A stretch of 28,192 nucleotides of DNA from Chara braunii (lineage: Eukaryota; Streptophyta; Charophyceae; Charales; Characeae), in assembly GCA_003427395.1 (NCBI GenBank), contig BFEA01000081.1, positions 609,996 through 638,187 of the forward strand. The letters are read 5' to 3'. Every line of letters begins with the position of its first letter. Position 1 is the stretch's first letter. Made by a program: the position numbers and the translations under genes. The notes beneath the pieces were generated by a model. The model had not been told where the DNA came from. It saw only the letters and a list, made by a program, of their open reading frames with translations, and searched no databases. Below are positions 21,801 through 28,192 of this stretch, one piece after another.

Positions 21801-22110
21801 TCAAGAATGAGTCTTTCCTTGACGACATAGAGGACATATATTGTAAGGATGACGTGGATGAACACATAGAAGACCTAGCTGAGCATTCTCAGTGCAACAA
21901 TTGCCGAACGGGTGGCATTGAGCATGCCCGCCATACACCCCCGACAAATGGCATGTCGATTGCAGGCCAAAATGAAAGAAGAACGGTCACCATAAAAGCG
22001 CATGCATTTAGTATAACACCCATGGCTGCAAAATGGAGATATAGCGTCTGGATGTGGAGGGTGCCTTCAGTCAGGAACGGTGGGACAGTCCTCTGCACAC
22101 ATGATGCAGA
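21801..22110 (-). pseudogene. RING-like Cys/His domain at the element's C-terminus
   Basis: In one frame CIMC (Cys codons at 22108 and 22099) is followed, after a TGA at 22069, by CSHGCYTKC and then CNRHAICRGC (first Cys 21964), a C-x2-H-x2-C-x2-C core. About 33 residues later, in the neighbouring frame, comes CPLCRQGKTHS and a stop (21803-21801). C-x2-C, C-x2-H-x2-C-x2-C and CPxC in that order are the signature of RING fingers, which in known families recruit ubiquitin-conjugating enzymes. The 45-residue spacing between the first and second pairs is longer than usual. One frameshift (about 21890-21910) and one stop break it. Confidence 0.6.
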
Positions 22111-22236
22111 AACCATATCATTGTAGTGATTGTGACAGAGACGCTGGCAGCTACAGCCGAGTGTAACAGTGTTTGTGGTTGTGCAAAGGAGAAGGTCGAA
22201 GAGTGTTGGTGCATTGTCTTGCTGCAGCACATGGCC

Positions 22237-22680
22237 AAAGGAATGATCTTTGACATAAAAGAGATTGCGGACGGTTTGTTGCCGCAAGAAAACAGGATCA
22301 TTTTGTAAGAAATCAGTGACATCAATCATGGCATGGACCATGGTGCCGTTGTCCCACAGCTCCCAGTGGTCAGAGGCATGTACAATGGCCATGTAATGGC
22401 CAGGGCCACACATAATGCAGGCAGAGATGTGGGATGGAGGATTAAACCACTCACCTGCTCGAGCATTGTGTAGTTCAAGTTGACGGTCCGTCATTGCTAC
22501 TTGTAGGACAGCAGTGGTAAAACCTCCGCTGGTATAATTACAATCCTCTGGCTGTCGTTGGGGAAGATCAGCATCAAGTTGAAGGGCGATTGCAAGGAAG
22601 TCTGATGGTGTATAAAACGGGCGATGGAGAATGCGAAGACAGATATTAGTTGCTATCATACCACAGAGATTCGTGGGGTT
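22237..22680 (-). pseudogene. Josephin-like cysteine protease (deubiquitinase) domain
   Basis: The domain lies in the open frame 22866-21889. Residues 63-210 of that frame resemble the Josephin fold of ataxin-3-type deubiquitinases. LCGMIATNICLRIL gives the nucleophile region (Cys codon at 22665), followed by PSDFLAIALQLD, SGGFTTAVLQVAM, GPGHYMAIV (His codon 22398) and HWELWDNG (Asp codon 22353). The His-to-Asp spacing of 15 equals the His119-Asn134 spacing of ataxin-3, and the Trp 11 residues after His is also matched. The domain itself has no stop over 150 codons, so it has decayed less than the RT. Josephins cleave ubiquitin chains. Another papain-like family such as OTU or C39 is possible. 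The frame after about residue 235 probably belongs to the RING part in another frame. Confidence 0.6.
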
Positions 22681-22689
22681 CTCAAGCTG

Positions 22690-22875
22690 GTTTGTTGGAT
22701 GTTGGCCAACAATTTGCAAATCACCCAGATGGTGTTGAAAGCCCAAATTGTGTTCGGTTGTTTGTTGGTCAGTCATTTGCAGATCACCCATGTGGTCTGC
22801 ATGTGGCGGAGCATAAATTTCTGGTTCATCCGAACAATGTTGGTCAGCCATTTGCAGATCCCCCACGTGGTCTAC
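22690..22875 (-). repeat. Three-copy repeat encoding a DLQM-type motif
   Basis: Just upstream of the Josephin-like domain, three copies of a unit about 60-75 bp long encode DHVGDLQMADQ, DHMGDLQMTDQ and HHLGDLQIVGQ. The copies stay in one frame, so the repeat may be part of the protein linker. An in-frame TAA lies just before the first copy. Confidence 0.7.
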
Positions 22876-22921
22876 ACCTTATGGGATCAACTGCAATCCG
22901 GGCAGATCATATTTCAATCCC

Positions 22922-23863
22922 TCAACGTTTAGGGCTCCATCCTGAGTAGGGACTGTACCTGGAGTTGGCAGGTACTCTGGGCAGCGGTTGCATCCTGAGT
23001 AGGGACTGGTGGCTGTCTGCAGGAGGCATAGGAGCGGGTATTGTCATTTGAAACACAGGAACCGCAACAACCTGTGGAGGAGGCACAGAGAGAATCGAGG
23101 CCGACAAAAAAACAGGTTTTTGATCCCCGAACAAGTGACGATGTCGCGGATGTCGTCGGTGATATACAACAAGAGGAGTAGTGGTACAGCAAACAGAAGT
23201 TGAACTTGTACCTGGCAACACAGATGGAACAATGGCAACAATGGAAACTGGAGAGTTTGTTCGCAAGAGAGACTGGGGAGGAAATGGGGGTGGTGAGGAG
23301 GAACGCAGTCGTCTACATCCAAGCACAGATAAAGATGAGACGAGGGTGCATTGGGCAAGATTTCGGAGCAAAGGACGTGAGCGTCGGAGAGACTGTGATG
23401 TTCTTTGCATTGGAGCTGCAAGACAGGAAGCTGTAGCAGTAAAAACTAAAGCAGGGGGAATCACAGTTAGGGAAACTGTTGTATTGAAAACTGCAGCAGT
23501 GGAAACCGTAGCAGTAGAAATTGCAGCAGCGAAAACTGGAGCAGTGGAAACTGGAGCAATGGAAACTTCAGCAGTGGACACTGCAGCAGTGGAAACCGCA
23601 ACAGTGGATACTACAACAGTGAAAACTGCAGGAGTAGAGACTCCAGCAGTGGAAATTGCGGTAGCAACAGATGAGTAAGCAGGGGCAGGACGAAAGCAGC
23701 ATGGGGGCGAAGAAGAAATTGGATGATACAAGAACCATCGCAACAAGCGTCGGAACCACTGAGAGAGACGCGTCACATGTGTAGGATAGCGACGCTGGCG
23801 GGAGCACATGTAGCAGGTCCACCCCTTAGCAAGGGTTGGTGGGGAATGCCCACGCGAAAGCAT
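22922..23863 (-). pseudogene. RT thumb remnant and Ser/Thr/Pro/Ala-rich repeat linker
   Basis: This 313-codon open frame is in the same frame as the preceding RT segment, separated from it only by TAA 23920-23918 and a TGA shortly after. Its first part (MLSRGHSPPTLAKGW) fits the end of the PLE thumb domain. From about 23670 to 23430 a 15-nt unit (plus-strand GCAGCAGTGGAAACT) repeats about 16 times and encodes pentapeptides of the type VSTAA. The rest is Pro/Ser-rich (SSPPPFPPQS, SVPPPQVV) and disordered in character. It looks like a flexible linker between the RT and the protease. The opposite strand is open too, which is expected from the repeat. Confidence 0.6.
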
Positions 23864-25010
23864 ACGACAAGTAAGTGTTGTTGCCGCAGTTCAAAAGTTC
23901 TGCCAATTGTTACAGATTTATTCAAATCTGGTCAATTGCCCAGTGAACACACCAGCCAGTTGATGGTAAGGGATGTTGGAAGTCGCACTTGGATAACGAA
24001 TGACAGGAAAGTCCCAAGCAGCCACTTTATCAAAGACGCTCATGCGAAGCGAGCCATCGGAACGGACCCGTAGTTGCATACCTAAAAAGCTACAAGAGTC
24101 ATCTGTAGTTGTCTCCTTCCACTCAAACCCATAGTGTTCTGGTAGAGGAGGGAATTGTCCCCATGAAAGAACATCATCAATGCGGCGATAGGTGAAGGCA
24201 TATTGTGGAGCAGCGTGAAGATCATGTAAATGAATGTCATCAACAAAACGTGTTTCATCCCAATACAACGTCAGATTATAAATTTCTGGGTCAGCATTCA
24301 TTCCTATTGGAGTACCGATAATTTGTTTCTGCAACGTGTCATCTCTCGTGTATAGAAAAATATTTTGTACAACAAAGCGAAGATGTTGGAAAATCTGAGA
24401 AACAAAAGGTATCCAGACTCGAATCAGTTGTCCATTGGCCACAACTAGGTCGTCGAATAATCATGTTCAGGGCAACGTAGCGTGAATGCGTGCGAGCTTG
24501 CCGAAGGGCATAAGCATGAGCTTCATCATCAACTTTTGCCACATTATTCAAAATGCGATCATGAGGAAGGCTGGTGTACATTGTGGTAAAATCAACAGTG
24601 CGAGGAGAGAGGCCACGAAAAAAAGATACATTGTTTTTCAAGTCAATCGCCACTTCATCGGCAATCTGAACGATCCAGCACCGTCGAACACCAACCTGTT
24701 GATAAAAGCTTAGTGTCTTTCTCGTGAAGAGTAGAAATCACTCCTTGCAAAGCAGCGCTGAGATACGATGAAGTAGTCGTTGTACTAGCCAAAGGTTTGT
24801 GAGGAGGTCGTTCATGAATGGTGCGAATTGTTGGACGAGGGCGAGCACGCGGGGGAACAACACTATTAGTTTGTGTTGTGACTCCAAAAATGTTGTGAAG
24901 AGTTGGAGGAGACTTGTGAGCTTTGAGTACATAGTAAAGGTAAGCTAGGATATCCGTGTGGGTGTAACCCTTATGGTGACTCCACACTGCATGGTGGTCA
25001 AGGACATGAG
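23864..25010 (-). pseudogene. Penelope-type reverse transcriptase, core and thumb
   Basis: Four blocks in order match PLE reverse transcriptase. First, frame 24987-24655: ILAYLYYVLKAHKSPP, then PTIRTIH. Second, frame 24653-24339: CWIVQIADEVAIDLKN just upstream in frame, then VDFTTMYTSLPHDRIL with the first catalytic Asp (codon 24593). Third, frame 24442-23918: IIGTPIGMNADPEIYNLTLY, FVDDI, then RRIDDVLSWGQF with the catalytic Asp pair (codons 24178 and 24175). Fourth, SCSFLGMQL, SVFDKVAAWDFPVIRYPS, SNIPYH and GQLTRF, the thumb motifs typical of PLEs and related to telomerase. Frameshifts near 24.70 and 24.45 kb and two stops near 23.91 kb break it. PLE RTs copy RNA by target priming with their GIY-YIG nuclease. 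Confidence 0.9.
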
Positions 25011-25012
25011 CA

Positions 25013-25434
25013 ACAAACTCTTACTGCAAGAAGCAATGAAAATGCGTTGGATTCAGCAACAACCTCTTGCAACAAACTCTTGCCGCAAGAAGCAACGAAA
25101 ATGCATTGGATTGAGCAATGCATTTTCGTTGCTTCTCAAGAGTCCTGAGGACGAGGTCAAGGACGTCACACCATTTGGCAATTTGCTGCAAGAATTGGTA
25201 TTTGTTTCATCTCTCTACCCATTTGGACAGTCTCACTTATACTCGTCTTCAAGAGTTGTTGCAAGTGATGCAAGAGTTTGTTGCAACAAAACTCTTGCAA
25301 ACTCGTCCTCAAGAGTTTGGACTCTTGAGAAGCAACGAAAGGTTGCAAGTGATGTCCTTGTCAAACTCTTGCTGCAAGAAGCAACGAAAGGTTGGTGACC
25401 GAACTCTTGAGAAGCAACGAAAATGCATTGGATT
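25013..25434. repeat. Repeat-rich insertion inside the RT region, with a perfect 21-bp hairpin
   Basis: The block separates the RT N-terminal extension from the RT core. It is made of rearranged copies of AAGAAGCAACGAAAATGCATTGGA (about 25028, 25087, 25411, with shorter forms at 25327 and 25376) and many CTCTTG/CAAGAG words in both orientations. Bases 25088-25108 are the exact reverse complement of 25116-25136 around the 7-base loop GATTGAG. Homology to the RT protein stops on one side and resumes on the other, so it is probably an insertion or local expansion. Confidence 0.75.
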
Positions 25435-26150
25435 AACAATGGACAAGGATTGCAGAACGCCAACTATTCAACTTCAAAGGAGGAGACGAGAGCAGATCGA
25501 GAATGTCCGGCCAACTACCTTTTGTAATTGGCAATGTACTCGTCTAGTCCAATTGTCAGTGCCTAGAGCACATCGGCAGTTTCCCCATTCGGCCGATACT
25601 TCGAGCCTTCTTGAAAAAACTTGTGAAGGCTATCATCGGAGATGTTATTGTAATCAATAGACACAATATTGTCATCCACAATATCAAAACAATGTGGAAA
25701 GGCTCTGCGGCATTCGTAATCAGAGGAGTTGGGTAAGGTCATGCCAGGAGTAACACTCAAGGCCACATCAGTGAAGTTATAAAACTGAACACGCATGGGT
25801 GACATTAGTTTGTCACATACACGAACATGTGTGGCTGCTTGAGGATTGGGGTGCAATGCAACTAGATCCGACAATTGTAACACATGGCGCAAGTTTGTAG
25901 CACGAGCTACCTCATGCGCATGTACGACCTGCATGTGGTCAAAAAATGGGTCACAAGGTTGTGTTGTGTAATATTGGCGGATATGCTGCGATTTTCGGAT
26001 GAGGCATTTGAGTTCTTGAATAACTGTTTTCATATGTGCATTAGAGACATTATTGTAAAGCCATTACAAAAGTCGTACCCGCCATGCTGGTGCTGATTGC
26101 TCAATATCAACCTTGACACGACATCAATTAACCGAAGCAACTTCAGTGAG
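25435..26150 (-). pseudogene. N-terminal extension of the Penelope-type RT
   Basis: The open frame 26033-25563 (156 codons) continues in style from the linker upstream and ends with DDSLHKFFQEGSKYRPN, which resembles the segment before the first RT motif in PLEs (a KGxKFxP-type sequence). Beyond its stop, LDEYIANYK follows near 25.53 kb and then more stops. Upstream, near 26.10-26.15 kb, fragments such as SLHRLLTEVASVN and SAPAWRVRLL look like the same protein with stops. The assignment rests mainly on position between GIY-YIG and RT. Confidence 0.6.
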
Positions 26151-26173
26151 AAGACGATGCAATGAGGTACGAA

Positions 26174-26510
26174 TCATAAGTTGGGGACCCGGACAAAGAT
26201 CAACAGCAAAGGACCTAACCAAAGGTGTTGGCAAGAGGTAACCAGTGAGGGAGTGTTGTCAAGAGAGGCAAACAGTAAGCGGGGAGCGGGTGTAGATAAA
26301 AGGGGTGCAGCATAAGAGCCAACGGGTGTTGGTAAAAGGGGTGCTATGTGAGAAGGATCAGCCACTGCAGGAACCAATGGAGCAGCAATATATGTGGTAG
26401 GGAGGGAACCAGAAGGAGCTGAGGCATGAGGAGGTAGAGGGGGCTGAGGAGCAAAGGGACGAGGGTCCATTTGTGTCCAACGACGAGGGCGAAAGTGTCG
26501 TCGTGGAGCC
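26174..26510 (-). pseudogene. Pro-rich linker of the element
   Basis: The lower part of the frame 26749-26174 encodes a Pro/Ala/Leu-rich low-complexity stretch (RPFAPQPPLPPHASAPSG, APLLPTPVGSYAAPLL) after an Arg-rich tail of the nuclease domain (RRHFRPRRW). It is probably a disordered tether between endonuclease and RT. No catalytic content is seen. Confidence 0.55.
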
Positions 26511-26889
26511 GACAGTCTAGCCATTGGAAGGACTGCATTGAAACCAACCGGGTGAAGAGTTTGAAGTTTACGAACCCAAAAACCGTTGCGGGGTGCAGCA
26601 GCCCGCCGAAAGAGGGCATGATCAACAAGACCTTCGGACATATGATAAATTCCAAGGGTCAAGCAGCAAAGTTGAATGTTGGTTACCCACACATTGCACG
26701 GTAGAGATGGCGGTGGTGAAAAGAAGCAGAAGAGCGTCGTGTACGCCAATGCTCTTGCAACCGTTTATGTGAAGAATGCATCATCAGTCCAACATAAAAA
26801 CATCCTGAAGGCAAATTAACAATTTCATAAATCACTTCTCGAATAGTGAGGGAGTCCATACCTGGTTCAAGGGGTTGTTGATCTAAACC
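26511..26889 (-). pseudogene. GIY-YIG endonuclease domain
   Basis: Reading on from 26889, TIREVIYEIVNLPSGCFYVG gives the two-part signature (VIY for GIY, YVG for YIG), followed by KRLQEHW with the conserved Arg and His. Further on in the same frame PLEFI gives the catalytic Glu (codon 26652), after stops at 26685-26683 and a second one just before PLE. In the next frame NGFWVRKLQTLHPVGFN is the usual C-terminal W-x-x-x-L-x-T-x-x-P-x-G-x-N segment. In PLEs this nuclease nicks target DNA. All key positions are present, but two stops and a frameshift inactivate this copy. Confidence 0.85.
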
Positions 26890-27045
26890 TCACAGTTGCA
26901 ACTCAAATCGCTCTACCTGTACAACACTGATAAGAAGATGGAGTTGTTTCTTGCGCCAACCTTCTGCAGAATACAAATTCGTATTCCACTCCAGGTGTGC
27001 ACGCCAATCTACACGATGAGAGACAGATGCCTGGCGGTTTGACAT
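26890..27045 (-). pseudogene. N-terminal end of the element's protein
   Basis: From the ATG at 27045 (HMSNRQASVSHRVDWRAHL in context), 51 codons run to TGA 26892-26890. The GIY-YIG frame follows directly in the same phase, so this is very likely the start, or near the start, of the same protein with one nonsense change. It has no recognised domain. Other frames upstream (to about 27400) are open but not related to known PLE sequence. Confidence 0.5.
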
Positions 27046-27916
27046 GTGAGCATGAGCAAACGAAACATAGTGTCATGCCAGCGGCAGAAGATCTCCCGAG
27101 AGGGGTGGGAAGTATCGAGGTAGCCCCTTGATTATTCCTTACTTGTAGATTCATTGTTGATGGTTATGCAACAATTATTTTTCGATTTTTCAATTTTCCA
27201 ATGCTAAGAAATGGAGGTGAGTGCACAAGGTGAAAGGACTTTAGGCCCGACGGCTCAGGCCGGGATCTTCTCGTCGTCCTTTTTATCTGTTGTTCATTGC
27301 CAGCAACATTGTCAAAGAGGACGTTGGGTTTGAATGCGAAACTGCATCTCCCAATGAGTGTGCTCACAACAGCAATGCCAGGAGCCTTGCACCGACAGAC
27401 CAACAGTGCCTACATTAAAAGATGTCACCAAACAGTTGACACATGCATAAACCAGCGTAAAAGGATTATCTCAAAGAACATGGAACAAGAGGTGAGTGGG
27501 CATGGGGGCAGCCGCCGGGTGTTGCCAACCTTAGGCGGGCCATAACTCTACCCACTGCACGAGAAAGGGGTACATCCCGTGCCCTTGCGGTGACCGCCAT
27601 CACAATCACATCGTGCACGAAAGGAAAAAGAGTACATAACAATTGTACACAACGAATAGACAAAACAGATTGTACACAACGATTGTACATGTAAGGGATG
27701 TACAACAGGAATGTGCATAGTTACAATACCAAGAAGAGCCAAGCAAAACATCCGTAACAACATCTGTCATAAAAAAAAGTGAAGTAGCTGAGTTTATCAT
27801 GAAACCAGCAAACTAGGCATACGACTCCTTTCGTCAACAGAGGCAACAAAGAAAAAATGCGGAGAAAAAGAAACAAGGAAAAAAAATCGACGTAGGAGGT
27901 AAGAAAGAGAGACATC

Positions 27917-27917
<1 letters not shown>
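27046..27917. other. Non-coding interval upstream of the element
   Basis: No gene is recognised. TTGTACACAACG-type words repeat at about 27642-27690. The element's 5' end may lie somewhere in 27046-27500, but I see no terminal repeat. Confidence 0.4.

Positions 27918-27988
<71 letters not shown>
27918..27988. repeat. (TA)n microsatellite
   Basis: About 35 TA copies are followed by a short CT run. Confidence 0.97.
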
Positions 27989-27989
<1 letters not shown>

Positions 27990-28192
27990 TCTCTCTCTGC
28001 CAATGGTTTACCGGGCAGTTCTGTTTGTGACGATATATGATACGACTTCGCTAGCGTCCTTCTACTGTTTTTTCCGGTCAGGTTGACCGGCAATGGTCGG
28101 GGCCGTTACTAGGCGGCCATGCTGTGCCTCTAGTGCCAGCGGCGTGTCTGGAGTGTATTTTTTGGCTGTGACAGACCTTCTTTGTTTCGTGG
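27989..28192. other. Non-coding end of window
   Basis: Nothing is recognised here. Confidence 0.4.

Larger units (their letters stand above)
21801..27045 (-). mobile_element. Decayed Penelope-like retroelement with N-terminal GIY-YIG, RT, Josephin-like and RING-like domains
   Basis: About 5.2 kb of minus strand carries, in coding order, a GIY-YIG endonuclease, a Pro-rich linker, a Penelope-type reverse transcriptase, a repetitive linker, a Josephin-like cysteine protease and a RING-like domain that ends at TGA 21803-21801. The endonuclease lies before the RT. Canonical Penelope elements have it after, but a permuted PLE clade with N-terminal GIY-YIG is known from green algae and invertebrates. 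The domains sit in at least three frames with several stops, so this copy is inactive unless introns or assembly errors account for some breaks. The true 5' and 3' ends are not defined. The fused ubiquitin module is unusual. Confidence 0.85.

Noticed and set aside
23181-23678. 165-codon plus frame with VETAA-type repeats
   Set aside because: Antisense shadow of the 15-nt repeat linker, which is in frame with the RT on the minus strand.
25118-25660. 180-codon plus frame
   Set aside because: Runs through the scrambled repeat block and antisense to the RT N-terminal region; no domain.
1-28192. CRISPR array, prokaryotic operon or phage content
   Set aside because: No regular spacer-repeat array, no operon-like gene spacing and no bacterial or phage genes; all recognisable content is eukaryotic.

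Overview
The window looks like nuclear DNA of a plant-lineage eukaryote, probably a streptophyte alga (a Chara-like charophyte is my best guess) or another early-diverging green plant. The reasons are an in-frame fragment of plastid psbB of streptophyte type, a plant-type linker-histone H1 relic, long TG, GA, TA and CAAA microsatellites, several foldback and MITE-like elements, and almost no intact long reading frames. The organism name is inference. Most of the first 21 kb is repeat-derived or featureless non-coding DNA, and I see no intact protein-coding gene anywhere in the window.

Layout. 1-840: AATC and 27-bp tandem repeats. 838-1411: an inverted-repeat element with a 30-bp phased AAATnCCCC motif and three 93-96 bp tandem copies. 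1.4-5.8 kb: non-coding, with a TG array near 4.1 kb. 5791-6297: MITE candidate. 8076-8411: histone H1 pseudogene with one premature stop. 9977-10292: a long foldback hairpin. 11.6-11.96 kb: a degenerate 55-69 bp tandem repeat. 12.83-13.0 and 19.5-19.7 kb: two related retroposon-like pieces with A-tails on the minus strand. 14254-14581: plastid psbB insertion. 14895-14919: a sequence identical to the Tn5/Nextera junction adapter, directly before a 60-N gap, so an assembly artefact. 16.0-16.45 kb: GA/CT arrays alternating with a short palindromic unit. 17729-17839: a 40-bp-arm hairpin. 21088-21361: another MITE candidate.

The main content is on the minus strand from about 27045 down to 21801. 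It is a decayed Penelope-like retroelement (PLE) of permuted type. In coding order it has an N-terminal GIY-YIG endonuclease, a Pro-rich linker, a PLE reverse transcriptase with its catalytic Asp residues still visible, a Pro/Ser/Thr/Ala linker built of 15-nt in-phase repeats, a Josephin-like cysteine-protease (deubiquitinase) domain with plausible Cys-His-Asp residues, and a C-terminal RING-like Cys/His domain ending CPLCRQGKTHS-stop. The pieces lie in different frames with several stops, so this copy is dead. The order of recognisable domains still suggests one retroelement protein, or a closely linked set, carrying both a ubiquitin-removing and a ubiquitin-ligase-like module. I am not aware of this as a standard PLE architecture, and it is the part most worth following up.
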